DNA from: Actinoplanes sp. TFC3 | GTDB taxonomy: Bacteria; Actinomycetota; Actinomycetes; Mycobacteriales; Micromonosporaceae | NCBI RefSeq assembly: GCF_001553785.1 | Contig: NZ_LOJP01000001.1 | Coordinates: forward strand, 2,006,958-2,040,597 | Length of the DNA stretch: 33,640 bases | Direction of reading: 5' to 3' | In this document: positions 1 to 9,385 of the stretch, in pieces | How the letters are laid out: each line of letters begins with the position of its first letter | Position numbering within the stretch: the first letter of the stretch is position 1 | Notes under the pieces: generated by a model | What the model was told of the DNA's origin: nothing | Databases searched by the model: none | What the model saw: only the letters and a program-made list of their open reading frames with translations | Made by a program: the position numbers and the translations under genes

Positions 1-1203
1 GCCGAAACCCGCCCCAGCCAAGGCCAGCCCGACCAGAGCCACCCCGACGCACCCCGCCTCGACCCGGCCCGCCCGGATGCACCCCGCCTCGACCCGGTCC
101 GCCCGGATTCAGGCCGCCTCGACCCGGCCGGCTCCGACGCAGCACGTCCCGCCAATCCCCTCGACGCCCGCCGGCAGTCCCGCATAGGCGAAGGTTTCCA
201 GGCGCGCCCGGACAGCGACCATCACAGCTTCTTCAACCCTGCCACCCGCTCCGTACCCCCGCCGCGCGGCGCCGCCTCGGTTGGTTCGGCGTCCGTGCTT
301 CCGCCTCCTCCGGCTCCGGTGCGGCCGCAGCTCTCGGCGCCCAGTCCGACTTCGCCCGCCGCTGCGCACATCGAGTGGCGGCAGACCCGGGCCGAACCCG
401 GGGATGTCGCCGCCTCGTTGTTGCGGCGCAAGCTGGGTAATCCCCGGGTGCTGGCGTTCGCCAATCCGAAGGGTGGGGTGCACAAGACCACCGCCACCGT
501 GCTTGCCGCAGCCACCATTGGCAGCGTCCGGGGCCGGGGTGTGCTCGCCTGGGATGACAACGAGTTGCGCGGGACCCTCGGATTGCGGGCCGGCAGTGCG
601 CGGCATGCCCGGACGATCCGGCATCTTGTTGAGGACCTGGTCGAGATCGAGGGCTTGCACGCCAACGAGTTGATGCAGTTCTTCGACGGCTACCTTCGCC
701 ATGCTTCCGACGGGTCTTACGACGTGCTGGCCGGGGAGGAGAATCCTCGGTTCGCGCAGCGCCTTGATCAAAGCACTGTGCGGCGGGTGATGGACTTGCT
801 GCGGCGTACCCATGATGTGATCTGCGTGGATACCGGCAACAACGTCGAGAGTGTCAACTGGCAGACCGTGATGCGCAGTGCCGACCAGCTTGTCGTTACT
901 ACCGTGCCGCGCGAGGATGCCGCGTTCACCGCTGACTGGATGCTGGACGTTCTCAACGAGACCGGCATGGAGGATCTCGTAGCCAACGCGGTGACGTTGA
1001 TCTCCTGCCCCTCGCCGGGCAAGCTTCCCCTTCTGGACGACCTGGCGAAGCATTTTGCCACCCGTACGAGGGCAGTCGCCGTCGTCCCTTATGACCCTGC
1101 TCTTGAGGTCGGATCCTCGATCGAGTACGGCGTTCTGCAGCCCGAGACCAAGCAGGCCTGGCTGCGAGCTGCCGCTGTGATGATCGAGCCATTCGCCGAA
1201 TAG
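1..1203 (+). CDS. ParA/MinD-like P-loop ATPase with proline-rich N-terminus (5' truncated by window edge)
   Basis: The frame is open from the first base of the window, so the start lies upstream; 400 residues are visible. The first ~135 visible residues are Pro/Arg/Ala-rich and include a 10-residue repeat. The C-terminal ~260 residues have the ParA/MinD layout: a deviant Walker A (NPKGGVHKTTA, Lys near visible residue 157), a switch-like segment LAWDDNELRGTLG, and a Walker B-like strand VICVDTGNN. The family usually has Gly where this protein has His (KGGVHKT against KGGVGKT). ParA-like proteins dimerise on ATP and position DNA or protein cargo. Proline-rich versions occur beside type VII secretion genes, but nothing in the window shows that context here. 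The cargo is unknown. It is followed 82 bp later by dnaE on the same strand. The fold assignment is fairly sure; the cellular role is not. Confidence 0.8.
   Translation, partial: AETRPSQGQPDQSHPDAPRLDPARPDAPRLDPVRPDSGRLDPAGSDAARPANPLDARRQSRIGEGFQARPDSDHHSFFNPATRSVPPPRGAASVGSASVLPPPPAPVRPQLSAPSPTSPAAAHIEWRQTRAEPGDVAASLLRRKLGNPRVLAFANPKGGVHKTTATVLAAATIGSVRGRGVLAWDDNELRGTLGLRAGSARHARTIRHLVEDLVEIEGLHANELMQFFDGYLRHASDGSYDVLAGEENPRFAQRLDQSTVRRVMDLLRRTHDVICVDTGNNVESVNWQTVMRSADQLVVTTVPREDAAFTADWMLDVLNETGMEDLVANAVTLISCPSPGKLPLLDDLAKHFATRTRAVAVVPYDPALEVGSSIEYGVLQPETKQAWLRAAAVMIEPFAE
49..138 (+). repeat. Three 30-bp tandem repeats coding a 10-residue motif
   Basis: Units lie at 49-78, 79-108 and 109-138. 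The first two differ by one base; the third is degenerate. In the frame of the ATPase gene they read APRLDPARPD, APRLDPVRPD and SGRLDPAGSD. The 30-bp period keeps the frame, which supports this low-complexity stretch being part of the protein. Confidence 0.8.
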
Positions 1204-1240
1204 GTGGGTGTCGGCGGTGCCGCTCCCGGCGGCTCGGTAC

Positions 1241-1279
1241 TAGGCTCGCAGGGCTGGAACCGCCGCGGGAGTAAGGGGG
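1241..1279 (+). promoter_or_regulatory. Probable dnaE -10 box and ribosome binding site
   Basis: A TAGGCT hexamer at 1241-1246 fits the actinobacterial TANNNT -10. A purine run AAGGGGG at 1273-1279 sits 6 nt before the GTG at 1286 and supports that start. No convincing -35 is seen. Confidence 0.45.
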
Positions 1280-1285
1280 CCCTGG

Positions 1286-4200
1286 GTGTCTGACTCGTTC
1301 GTGCACCTGCACGTGCACACCGAGTATTCGATGCTCGACGGAGCCGCCCGGGTGAAGGAGTTGCTGGCCGAAGCCAACCGCCTGGGCATGCCCGCCGCGG
1401 CGATCACCGACCACGGCAACATGCACGGGGCGTTCGACTTCTACACCCAGGCCAAGTCGGCCGGCGTGACCCCGGTCATCGGGGTGGAGGCCTACGTCGC
1501 CCCCGAGTCGCGGCTCACCAAGAGCCGGATCAAGTGGGGCCGTCCGGAGCAGAAGAGCGACGACATCTCCGGTAACGGTGCGTACACCCACATGACGATG
1601 TGGGCGCGCAACGCCGTGGGTCTGAAGAACCTCTTCCGGCTCAACTCGCGGGCCTCCATGGAGGGCCAGCTCGGCAAGTACCCGCGCATGGACTTCGACA
1701 TCATCGCCGAGCACGCCGAGGGCATCATGGGCACCACCGGCTGCCCGTCCGGCGCGGTGCAGACCCGCCTGCGCCTCGGTCAGTTCGATGAGGCGCTCAA
1801 GTCCGCCGCCCTCTACCAGGAGGCGCTGGGCAAGGAGAACTACTTCCTTGAGATCATGGACCATGGGCTGTCCATCGAGCGCCGGGTCCGCGACGGGCTC
1901 CTCGAGATCGGCAAGAAGCTCAACATCAAGCCGCTGGTCACCAACGACTCGCACTACACCCACGAGGCCCAGGCCGAGGCGCACGACGTGCTGCTCTGCG
2001 TGCAGACCGGCAGCAACGTGGCCGACCCCAACCGGTTCCGCTTCGACGGCGCCGGCTACTTCGTGAAGTCGGCCGACCAGATGCGGGCCGTCGACTCCTC
2101 CGAGGCATGGCAGGAGGGCTGCCGCAACACCCTGCTGGTCGCCGAGCGGGTCGACACCGACGGCATGTTCACCTTCAAGAACCTGATGCCGCGGTTCCCC
2201 ATCCCGGACGGCTACTCCGAGGAGGAGTTCTTCCGGCACACCGCGTTCGAGGGGCTCAAGCACCGGTTCCCCGGCGGCATCCCCGAGACCCACATCCGCC
2301 AGGCCGAGTACGAGCTGGACATCATCAACAAGATGGGGTTCCCGTCGTACTTCCTCGTGGTCGCCGACTTCATCCAGTGGTCGAAGCGCAACGGGATCGC
2401 GGTGGGGCCGGGGCGTGGTTCGGCTGCCGGTTCGCTCATCGCGTACGCCATGGGCATCACCGACCTTGACCCGCTCCCGCACGGGCTGATCTTCGAGCGG
2501 TTCCTCAACCCCGAGCGTATTTCCATGCCCGATGTCGACATCGACTTCGACGAGCGCCGCCGCGGTGAGGTCATCCGCTACGTCACCGAGCGCTGGGGCG
2601 AGGACAAGGTCGCGCAGATCGCCACGTTCGGCACGATCAAGGCCAAGGCCGCGATCAAGGACGCCGCCCGGGTGCTCGGCTACCCGTTCGCCGTGGGCGA
2701 TCGCATCACCAAGGCCATGCCGCCGGACGTGATGGGCAAGGGCATCCCGCTGTCGGGCATCTTCGACAAGGAGCACAAGCGCTACAACGAGGCCGGGGAG
2801 ATCCGCTCGCTGTACGAGCAGGAGCCCGACGTCAAGAAGGTGATCGACACCGCCCGCGGCATCGAGGGCCTGATCCGCCAGACGGGTGTGCACGCGGCCG
2901 GCGTCATCATGAGCGCCGAGCCGATCATCGACCACATCCCGTTGATGCGCCGGGCCTCCGACGGCGTCATCATCACGCAGTTCGACTACCCGACCTGCGA
3001 GACGCTGGGCCTGCTCAAGATGGACTTCCTGGGCCTGCGCAACCTGACGATCATCGATGACGCGGTCAAGAACATCACGCTCAACCATGACTTCGAGCTC
3101 GACCTGCTGGGTCTGCCGCTGGACGACCCGAAGGCGTACGAGCTGCTGGCCCGTGGCGACACCCTCGGCGTGTTCCAGCTCGACGGTGGCCCGATGCGCT
3201 CGCTGCTGCGGCTGATGAAGCCCGACAATTTCGAGGACATCTCCGCCGTGCTGGCGCTGTACCGCCCGGGTCCGATGGGTGTCGACTCGCACACCAACTA
3301 CGCGCTGCGCAAGAACAAGCTGCAGGAGATCACCCCGATCCACCCGGAACTCGAGGAGCCGCTGCGCGAGATCCTCGAACCGACGTACGGCCTGATCGTC
3401 TATCAGGAGCAGGTGCAGCGCGCCGCGCAGATCCTCGCCGGCTACTCGCTCGGGCAGGCCGACCTGCTGCGCCGGGCCATGGGTAAGAAGAAGAAGGAGA
3501 TCCTCGACAAGGAGTTCGTGCCGTTCCAGCTCGGCTGTCGCGAGCACGGCTACTCCGACGAGGCGATCCAGGCGGTGTGGGACGTGCTGGTGCCGTTCGC
3601 CGGTTACGCGTTCAACAAGGCGCACTCGGCGGCGTACGGGCTGGTCTCCTACTGGACCGCCTACCTCAAGGCGCACTACCCGGCCGAATACATGGCCGGA
3701 CTGCTGACCTCGGTGGGCGACGACAAGGACAAGATGGCGATGTACCTGGCCGAGTGCCGGCGCATGGGCATCCAGGTCCTGCCGCCCGACGTCAACCAGT
3801 CGGCCGGCCCGTTCACCCCGGTCGGCAAGGACATCCGTTTCGGGCTGGGCGCGGTACGCAACGTCGGCGCCAACGTGGTGGAGTCGATCGCCCGGTGCCG
3901 CGAGGAGAAGAGCGAGTACAAGGACTTCTACGACTTCCTGTCCAAGGTCGAGGCGGTGGTCTGCAACAAGCGGACGGTGGAATCGCTGATCAAGGCCGGG
4001 GCGTTCGACTCGCTCGGGCACAGCCGCAAGGGCCTGCTCGCGGTGCACGCCGAGGCGATCGACGCGTTCGCCGACGTCAAGCGCAAGGAAGCCACCGGGC
4101 AGTTCGACCTGTTCGGCGCGTTCGGCGACGACGCGGGCGGCAGCTCGGCGACGGTGGCGATGCCGACCATCACCGATGACGAGTGGGACAAGCGCGACAA

Positions 4201-4819
4201 GCTGTCGTTCGAGCGGGAGATGCTCGGGCTGTACGTCTCCGACCACCCGCTCGCCGGTCTGGAACAGGTGCTGGCCAACGCCGCGGACACCACCATCGCC
4301 TCGCTCAACGAGGAAGGCTCGGTGCCCGACGGCCAGGTCGTCACGCTGGCCGGCATCCTCACCGGGGTGCAGCGCCGGATCACCAAGCAGGGCCGGGCCT
4401 GGGCGTCGGCCACGCTGGAGGATCTGGCCGGTGGGGTGGAGGCGTTGTTCTTTCCCAACACCTACGAGGTGATCGGTCAGTACATCGCCGAGGACGCGAT
4501 CGTCGTGGTCAAGGGCCGGGTCGACCGGCGCGACGACACCCCGCGGATCATGGCGATGGACATGTCGATGCCCGACGTCACCCACAACCCCGACACCAAG
4601 CCGATCACGCTGACCATGCCGATCACCCGGTGCACCCCGCCGCTGGTCAGCGAGCTGAAGGAGATCCTGGTCAGCCATCCCGGCGACAGCGAGGTGCACG
4701 TGCACCTGCTCAACGGCAGCCGCAAGACGGTGATGCGCCTGGGCGGGTTCAAGGTGTCGCCCACCCCGGCGCTGCGGGCCGACCTGAAGATGATCCTCGG
4801 CCCGTCGGCAGTTGCCTGA
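1286..4819 (+). CDS. dnaE: DNA polymerase III subunit alpha (DnaE1)
   Basis: The 1177-residue product is the catalytic subunit of the replicative DNA polymerase. It begins with a PHP domain (HLHVHTEYSMLDG at residues 7-19, DHGNMHG further on). The polymerase active site has PDVDIDF at residues 415-421 with the paired catalytic aspartates. A clamp-binding motif QFDLFG starts at residue 939, and an OB-fold with VTLAGILTGVQRR follows in the C-terminal part. The length and the QFDLFG motif match the essential replicative DnaE1 rather than the mutasome DnaE2/ImuC. The GTG start is chosen because it has a ribosome binding site 6 nt upstream and the PHP domain begins immediately. No frameshift or missing catalytic residue was seen. 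The next gene begins 43 bp downstream, apparently from its own promoter. Confidence 0.97.
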   Translation: MSDSFVHLHVHTEYSMLDGAARVKELLAEANRLGMPAAAITDHGNMHGAFDFYTQAKSAGVTPVIGVEAYVAPESRLTKSRIKWGRPEQKSDDISGNGAYTHMTMWARNAVGLKNLFRLNSRASMEGQLGKYPRMDFDIIAEHAEGIMGTTGCPSGAVQTRLRLGQFDEALKSAALYQEALGKENYFLEIMDHGLSIERRVRDGLLEIGKKLNIKPLVTNDSHYTHEAQAEAHDVLLCVQTGSNVADPNRFRFDGAGYFVKSADQMRAVDSSEAWQEGCRNTLLVAERVDTDGMFTFKNLMPRFPIPDGYSEEEFFRHTAFEGLKHRFPGGIPETHIRQAEYELDIINKMGFPSYFLVVADFIQWSKRNGIAVGPGRGSAAGSLIAYAMGITDLDPLPHGLIFERFLNPERISMPDVDIDFDERRRGEVIRYVTERWGEDKVAQIATFGTIKAKAAIKDAARVLGYPFAVGDRITKAMPPDVMGKGIPLSGIFDKEHKRYNEAGEIRSLYEQEPDVKKVIDTARGIEGLIRQTGVHAAGVIMSAEPIIDHIPLMRRASDGVIITQFDYPTCETLGLLKMDFLGLRNLTIIDDAVKNITLNHDFELDLLGLPLDDPKAYELLARGDTLGVFQLDGGPMRSLLRLMKPDNFEDISAVLALYRPGPMGVDSHTNYALRKNKLQEITPIHPELEEPLREILEPTYGLIVYQEQVQRAAQILAGYSLGQADLLRRAMGKKKKEILDKEFVPFQLGCREHGYSDEAIQAVWDVLVPFAGYAFNKAHSAAYGLVSYWTAYLKAHYPAEYMAGLLTSVGDDKDKMAMYLAECRRMGIQVLPPDVNQSAGPFTPVGKDIRFGLGAVRNVGANVVESIARCREEKSEYKDFYDFLSKVEAVVCNKRTVESLIKAGAFDSLGHSRKGLLAVHAEAIDAFADVKRKEATGQFDLFGAFGDDAGGSSATVAMPTITDDEWDKRDKLSFEREMLGLYVSDHPLAGLEQVLANAADTTIASLNEEGSVPDGQVVTLAGILTGVQRRITKQGRAWASATLEDLAGGVEALFFPNTYEVIGQYIAEDAIVVVKGRVDRRDDTPRIMAMDMSMPDVTHNPDTKPITLTMPITRCTPPLVSELKEILVSHPGDSEVHVHLLNGSRKTVMRLGGFKVSPTPALRADLKMILGPSAVA

Positions 4820-4850
4820 TGGCCGGCAGCATCGTCACAGGCAGACCTGG

Positions 4851-4856
4851 CAGGAT
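4851..4856 (+). promoter_or_regulatory. -10-like hexamer for a leaderless DUF2567 transcript
   Basis: CAGGAT lies 6 nt before the GTG at 4863, and no Shine-Dalgarno is present. This is the spacing expected when transcription starts at the first base of the start codon. Confidence 0.4.
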
Positions 4857-4862
4857 CGCGTC

Positions 4863-5591
4863 GTGAGTCACGACCCCGCCTACCCGTTCGGAGCGCCGCC
4901 CGCGCCGCAAGAGGTGCCGCCCGCGCCGGATGACAAGCCCGATGAGCCGGCCGGGGACAAGCGGTCCTGGCGTCGTGCGGTATCGGTCACGATTTTGATC
5001 ATCGTGGCGATGGCTGTGATCGGCGCCCTGCTGGGGGTCCTCTGGTCCTGGCTCGCGCCGTCGGTGCCGGTGATCAATGCCGGTCAGAACGGCATCGTGG
5101 TGAACGACCCGTCGCCGGAGGAGTACATCGCCGCCGACGGCTGGTTCACGCTGATCAGCTTCGCGTTCGGGCTGGTCGCGGCGGTGGTTGCCTGGCTGGT
5201 GCTGCGCCGCGACCGGGGGCCGGCAATCCTGGCCGGGGTGACCCTGGGCGGGCTGGTCTCGACGCTGACCACCTGGTTCGTCGGCCGCCAGATCGGGCTG
5301 GGCGAGTGGAACGACTGGCAGCACAGCTCGGCGCCGGGCGACACCTTCCAGCGGCCGCCGGATCTGCACGCGCACGGGGCGCTGCTGGTCACCGCGTTCG
5401 CCGCCGTGATCGTCACCACGCTGCTGGCCGGCTGGTCCAACGACCCCAACCTCGACCAGCCGGGCGCGAAACCTGGCTACGGCCGGGACCTGACCGGCGA
5501 CGGGCTCAGTTCGGGCTCACCGGCCGGGCCAGATCCGACAGCGGCACCGGAACCGCCCGCACCCTCGCCAGCAGACCAGCCTCGCGGTTGA
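4863..5591 (+). CDS. DUF2567 family integral membrane protein
   Basis: This 242-residue protein has a Pro-rich cytoplasmic N-terminus (residues 1-38) followed by four predicted membrane segments: about 39-65 (ending GVLWSWLAP), a second beginning WFTLISFAFGLVAAVV, a third GVTLGGLVSTLTTWFVG, and a fourth HGALLVTAFAAVIVTTLLAG. The motif WLAPSVPV after helix 1 and the loop reading EEYIAADGWF match the actinobacterial DUF2567 family, whose function is unknown. A longer reading from 4812 is possible, but the GTG at 4863 has a -10-like box directly upstream and gives the usual family N-terminus. The last 86 bp overlap the convergent LON-domain gene, so the Pro/Ala-rich C-terminal tail is antisense to that gene's end. 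Confidence 0.8.
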   Translation: MSHDPAYPFGAPPAPQEVPPAPDDKPDEPAGDKRSWRRAVSVTILIIVAMAVIGALLGVLWSWLAPSVPVINAGQNGIVVNDPSPEEYIAADGWFTLISFAFGLVAAVVAWLVLRRDRGPAILAGVTLGGLVSTLTTWFVGRQIGLGEWNDWQHSSAPGDTFQRPPDLHAHGALLVTAFAAVIVTTLLAGWSNDPNLDQPGAKPGYGRDLTGDGLSSGSPAGPDPTAAPEPPAPSPADQPRG

Positions 5592-6231
5592 GCAGCCGCA
5601 ACTCGGCGCGCAGCCGGGTCGCGGTGTCCGGCGCGGCAAGCAGATCCTGCCGCTCGTCGGTGGTCAGCTGCGCGGTCGCGGCGATCAGGTGCGACAGCAC
5701 TGTCGGGTCGTCCGGGATCTGATCGAGCACCTCGGAGTCCGGGCGCAGCAGGTCCAGGTAGGTGCGAAAGGCCGCCAGCACCCGCGGCGCGAGCAGTTCC
5801 GCGGTCTCGTCGGTGGCGTCCTCGTCGGGCAGCCACTCCACCTCGGCGGTCAGATAGGGGTGGGTGCCGGTCGCCAGGCCGAGCAGCCGGAAGCGCCGGC
5901 GACCCACCGTCACGATGTCGAAGCGGCCGTCCGGCAGCTCGGTGACCTGCCGCAACTCGGCGGTGCAGCCCACGTCGTAGAGCTGGTCGGCCGACACCGG
6001 GGGCGCCTCGGGCCGCTCGGTGTCGTCGTCGCCCGGCCCGGCTTCGACGGGCAGCGGCGCCTCTAGTCCCTGGCGCAGCGTGATCACACCGAACTCGTGC
6101 GGATCGTCGTCGGTGGTGGCGACCAGGTCGCGCACCAGCGTGCGGTATCGCTCCTCGAAGATGTGCAAGGGCAGCACCAGGCCGGGAAAGAGCACCGTGC
6201 CCAGCGGGAAGACCGGGAGAATCGCGCCCAC
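5506..6231 (-). CDS. LON peptidase N-terminal (substrate-binding) domain protein
   Basis: The 241-residue product consists of a stand-alone LON substrate-binding domain without the AAA+ and protease parts of Lon. The N-terminus has the family hallmark LPVFPLGTVLFPG followed by LPLHIFEERYR, then EFGVITLRQG and DIVTVGRRRFRLL. The C-terminal third is helical (RTYLDLLRP and DERQDLLAAPDTATRLRAELRLLNRE). Proteins of this type are common and mostly uncharacterised; a role in substrate recognition or protein quality control is only inferred. The start is GTG at 6229-6231: a -10-like TACGCT lies 6 nt upstream on the minus strand, and the conserved domain begins at residue 4. It is divergent from hisD, an arrangement I recall from other actinomycetes. 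It overlaps the DUF2567 gene tail-to-tail by 86 bp. Confidence 0.88.
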   Translation of the reverse strand: MGAILPVFPLGTVLFPGLVLPLHIFEERYRTLVRDLVATTDDDPHEFGVITLRQGLEAPLPVEAGPGDDDTERPEAPPVSADQLYDVGCTAELRQVTELPDGRFDIVTVGRRRFRLLGLATGTHPYLTAEVEWLPDEDATDETAELLAPRVLAAFRTYLDLLRPDSEVLDQIPDDPTVLSHLIAATAQLTTDERQDLLAAPDTATRLRAELRLLNREAGLLARVRAVPVPLSDLARPVSPN

Positions 6232-6237
6232 CCGACG

Positions 6238-6243
6238 AGCGTA
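6238..6243 (-). promoter_or_regulatory. -10-like hexamer for leaderless LON-domain gene
   Basis: On the minus strand TACGCT is followed by 6 nt and then the GTG start. No Shine-Dalgarno is present. Confidence 0.45.
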
Positions 6244-6368
6244 TCGGCACGATCGCCTTCTGCGCGCGCCCCGGGACGGTGATCTTTTGTCGCCGCGCTC
6301 ACATAAGCCGCATAGTGTCCGTTCCCACTGCCCGGGATGCGGCACCCGGTTGCGGCGGGGGCGAGTTC

Positions 6369-6374
6369 TAGACT
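6369..6374 (+). promoter_or_regulatory. -10-like hexamer for the his operon (leaderless hisD)
   Basis: TAGACT ends 7 nt before the hisD GTG at 6382, with no ribosome binding site between. The 150-bp gap between the LON-domain gene and hisD holds both divergent promoters; I see no attenuator leader peptide or T-box in it. Confidence 0.45.
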
Positions 6375-6381
6375 TGGCGGC

Positions 6382-7704
6382 GTGTTGAACCGGATCGACC
6401 TGCGCGGTTCCCGCCGGGACCCGCGCGGTCTGCTGCCCCGCGCCCAGCTCGACGTCTCCCAGGCTGTCGAGAAGATCAAACCCGTCGTGGAAGCGGTCCG
6501 GGAGCATGGTTTCGCAGCGATCCGCGAGGCCACCGAGCGATTCGACGGGGTACGCCCAGAGCGCCTCCGCGTCCCCCAGCAAGCCATCGACCAGGCCGCA
6601 GCCACCCTCGACCCCGACGTGCGCGCCGCCCTGCTGGTGTCCATCGAGCGCGCCCGCAAGGTCCACGCCGACCAGCGCCGCACCGACGTCACCACCCAGG
6701 TCGTGCCCGGCGGCTCTGTCACCGAGCGCTGGGTTCCGGTCACCCGGGTGGGCCTCTATGTCCCCGGCGGCCTGGCCGTGCTCGCCTCCACCGTGGTCAT
6801 GAACGTGGTGCCCGCGCAGGAAGCCGGTGTGACCTCGCTGGTCGTGGCGAGCCCGCCGCAGCAGTCGAACAACGGACTGCCCGACCCGACCATCCTCGGC
6901 GCGTGCGCCCTGCTCGGGGTCACCGAGGTCTACGCGGTCGGCGGCGCGCAGGCCATCGCCATGCTGGGCTACGGCTCCACCGGCGCCGACGAGACCGACG
7001 GCTGCGCCCCGGTCGACATCATCACCGGCCCCGGCAACATCTGGGTCACCGCGGCCAAGCGGCTGCTGCAGGGCACCGTCGGCATCGACGCCGAGGCCGG
7101 CCCGACCGAGATCGCGATCCTGGCCGACGAAACGGCGTCCCCGGCGCACGTGGCCGCCGACCTGATCAGCCAGGCCGAGCACGACCCGCTGGCCGCCAGC
7201 GTGCTGGTCACCGACTCCCCGGCGCTGGCCGGCGCGGTCGACGCCGAGCTGGTCACCCAGGTCAGCGCGACCAAGCACGAGGCTCGGGTGCGCGAGTCGC
7301 TGGGCGGGCGGCAGTCCGGCATCGTGCTCGTCGACGACCTCGAGCAGGGGCTCACGGTGGTCGACGCGTACGCCGCCGAGCACCTGGAGATCCAGACCCG
7401 CGGCGCCCGCGAGTTGGCCATGCGCGTGCGCAACGCCGGGGCGATCTTCGTCGGCGCCTACTCCCCGGTGTCGCTGGGCGACTACGCGGCCGGGTCCAAC
7501 CACGTGCTCCCGACCGCGGGCTGCGCGCGGCACTCCTCCGGGCTGTCGGTGCAGTCGTTCCTGCGGGGCATCCACGTGATCGAATACGACGAGGCCGCGC
7601 TGCGCGACGTCGCCCCGCACGTGGTGGCGCTGGCCAACGCCGAGGACCTGCCCGCCCACGGTCAGGCAGTGGCGGCCCGCTTCACCGGCGGCGGTGCCGC
7701 ATGA
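6382..7704 (+). CDS. hisD: Histidinol dehydrogenase
   Basis: The 440-residue enzyme performs the last two oxidations of histidine synthesis, histidinol to histidine with NAD+. Family hallmarks are visible: [19 protein letters not shown], the strand around [17 protein letters not shown], the zinc-ligand segment [12 protein letters not shown] (Gln and His), the catalytic Glu-His pair in [12 protein letters not shown], and the ligand segment [15 protein letters not shown]. The frame extends upstream to 6337, but the GTG at 6382 gives the normal N-terminus (LNRIDLRG) and has a -10-like box just upstream. It is the first gene of the his operon and overlaps hisC by 4 bp (ATGA). Confidence 0.96.
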   Translation: MLNRIDLRGSRRDPRGLLPRAQLDVSQAVEKIKPVVEAVREHGFAAIREATERFDGVRPERLRVPQQAIDQAAATLDPDVRAALLVSIERARKVHADQRRTDVTTQVVPGGSVTERWVPVTRVGLYVPGGLAVLASTVVMNVVPAQEAGVTSLVVASPPQQSNNGLPDPTILGACALLGVTEVYAVGGAQAIAMLGYGSTGADETDGCAPVDIITGPGNIWVTAAKRLLQGTVGIDAEAGPTEIAILADETASPAHVAADLISQAEHDPLAASVLVTDSPALAGAVDAELVTQVSATKHEARVRESLGGRQSGIVLVDDLEQGLTVVDAYAAEHLEIQTRGARELAMRVRNAGAIFVGAYSPVSLGDYAAGSNHVLPTAGCARHSSGLSVQSFLRGIHVIEYDEAALRDVAPHVVALANAEDLPAHGQAVAARFTGGGAA

Positions 7705-8777
7705 CCACCATCGATGACCTGCCGATTCGCGACGATTTGCGGGGCAGGTCGGCGTACGGGGCACCGCAGCTCGACGTCGCCGTGCGGCTGAACACCAACG
7801 AGAACTCGTACCCGGTGCCCGATGCCGTGATCGACGCCATCGCCAAGGCGGTGCAGGCCGAGCTGCGCGATCTCAACCGCTACCCCGACCGCGACGCGGT
7901 GGCCCTGCGCACCGATCTGGCCGATTACCTCGGTCACGGCCTCACCACCGCCAACCTGTGGGCCGCCAACGGCTCCAACGAGGTGCAGCAGCAACTGTTG
8001 CAGGCGTTCGCCGGTCCGGGCCGGGTGGCGCTCGGCTTCGGCCCGTCGTATTCGATGCACCCGCTGCTCGCCGTGGGCACCGGCACCCGCTGGATCGGCG
8101 CGCTGCGCGACCCCGGCTTCGGGCTCACCCCGGCGGCGGCGGTCGAACAGATCCGCGAGCACCAGCCCGACCTGGTGTTCCTGTGCTCGCCGAACAACCC
8201 GACGGGCACCGCGCTCGACCCCGAGGTCATCGACGCGGTGCTGGCCGCCGCGCCCGGCATGGTCATCGTGGACGAGGCCTACGCGGAATTCGCCCGGCCC
8301 GGCACGCCCAGCGCACTGAGCCTGCTGCCGGGGCACCCGCGGCTGGTCGTCTCGCGCACGATGAGCAAGGCGTTCGGGTTCGCCGGAGGCCGGCTGGGTT
8401 ACCTGGCCGCCGACCCGGCAGTGGTCGACGCCGTGCAGTTGGTGCGGCTGCCGTACCACCTGTCCTCGCTGACCCAGGCCGCCGCGCGGGCCGCCTTGGC
8501 CCAGCGGGACGCGCTGCTGGCCACCGTCGACGCGATCAAGGCCCAGCGGGACCGAATCGTCGGCACCCTGCGCGAGCGGGGCCTCCCGGTCGCCGACAGC
8601 GACGCCAACTTCGTGCTGTTCGCCACCGGCGGCGACCAGAAAGCCGTTTGGCAGGCGTTCCTCGACCGCGGCGTGCTGATCCGCGACGTCGGCCTGCCCG
8701 GCTGGCTGCGCGTCACCGCCGGCGATCCCACCGAGACTTCCGCATTTCTGAACGCCGCCGAGGAGATCCTGTCGTGA
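7701..8777 (+). CDS. hisC: Histidinol-phosphate aminotransferase
   Basis: This 358-residue PLP enzyme transfers an amino group from glutamate to imidazole-acetol phosphate. The fold-type I aminotransferase signature is complete: [11 protein letters not shown] near the N-terminus, [35 protein letters not shown], and the PLP lysine in [16 protein letters not shown]. The length is normal for HisC. ATG at 7701 overlaps the hisD stop and GTG at 8774 of hisB overlaps the hisC stop, so translation is probably coupled through the operon. Some actinobacterial HisC enzymes also act on aromatic substrates; the sequence does not decide this. Confidence 0.95.
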   Translation: MTTIDDLPIRDDLRGRSAYGAPQLDVAVRLNTNENSYPVPDAVIDAIAKAVQAELRDLNRYPDRDAVALRTDLADYLGHGLTTANLWAANGSNEVQQQLLQAFAGPGRVALGFGPSYSMHPLLAVGTGTRWIGALRDPGFGLTPAAAVEQIREHQPDLVFLCSPNNPTGTALDPEVIDAVLAAAPGMVIVDEAYAEFARPGTPSALSLLPGHPRLVVSRTMSKAFGFAGGRLGYLAADPAVVDAVQLVRLPYHLSSLTQAAARAALAQRDALLATVDAIKAQRDRIVGTLRERGLPVADSDANFVLFATGGDQKAVWQAFLDRGVLIRDVGLPGWLRVTAGDPTETSAFLNAAEEILS

Positions 8778-9385
8778 GCCGCACCGCGCGCATCGAGCGC
8801 GTCACCAACGAGACCAAGGTGCTCGTCGAGATCGACCTCGACGGCACCGGCCAGGGCAACCTGTCCACCGGCGTCGGCTTCTACGACCACATGCTCAACC
8901 AACTGGCCAAGCACGGCGGCTTCGACCTGACCGTGCGCACCGAGGGCGACCTCGAGATCGACGCGCACCACACAATGGAGGACACCGCGCTCGCCCTGGG
9001 CGAGGCGTTCGCCAGGGCGCTGGGTGACAAGGCCGGCATCCGCCGCTACGGCTCGGCCACCATCCCGATGGACGAGGTGCTCTGCCGCGCCGCCGTCGAC
9101 CTGTCCGGCCGGCCGTACGTGGTGCACGACGAACCGGCCTTGGCGCCGTACATCGGGCCGGTCTACCCGACCAGCATGACCCGGCACATCTTCGAGTCGT
9201 TCGGGCACGCCGCCAAGGTCACCCTGCACGTCAGCGTGCTGCGCGCGGCCCGTGAGGGCGGTCACCCCGACGCCCACCACGTGGTCGAGGCGCAGTTCAA
9301 GGCGTTCTCCCGGGCGCTGCGCGAGGCCGTCGAGATCGACCCGCGCAACGCCGGCGCGCTACCGTCCACCAAGGGCGTGCTGTGA
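8774..9385 (+). CDS. hisB: Imidazoleglycerol-phosphate dehydratase
   Basis: The 203-residue monofunctional dehydratase converts imidazoleglycerol phosphate to imidazole-acetol phosphate and depends on manganese. Both copies of the metal-binding HHxxE motif are present (DAHHTMED and [13 protein letters not shown]), as is [19 protein letters not shown] near residue 35. No histidinol-phosphatase domain is fused, unlike enterobacterial HisB, so the phosphatase must be encoded elsewhere. The GTG start overlaps the hisC stop codon, and its own stop overlaps the GTG of the small membrane-protein gene that follows. Confidence 0.96.
   Translation: MSRTARIERVTNETKVLVEIDLDGTGQGNLSTGVGFYDHMLNQLAKHGGFDLTVRTEGDLEIDAHHTMEDTALALGEAFARALGDKAGIRRYGSATIPMDEVLCRAAVDLSGRPYVVHDEPALAPYIGPVYPTSMTRHIFESFGHAAKVTLHVSVLRAAREGGHPDAHHVVEAQFKAFSRALREAVEIDPRNAGALPSTKGVL

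Noticed and set aside
1..294. Proline-rich stretch as non-coding repeat DNA
   Set aside because: It has no stop in the ATPase frame, its repeat period is a multiple of three, and such N-termini are known in this group, so it is kept as coding.
953..4705. 1250-codon open frame on the minus strand across dnaE
   Set aside because: It is the antisense shadow of dnaE in high-GC DNA: His/Val/Asp/Arg-rich, no domain, and the plus strand encodes a complete polymerase.
6244..6368. Possible attenuator, T-box or NrdR-like box before hisD
   Set aside because: ACATAAG...CATAGTGT is only loosely symmetric, and no leader peptide with histidine codons or T-box core was found.
6232..7764. N-terminal 500-codon extension of the LON-domain frame on the minus strand
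   Set aside because: It runs antisense through hisD. The LON domain begins at 6231, directly after a promoter-like box.
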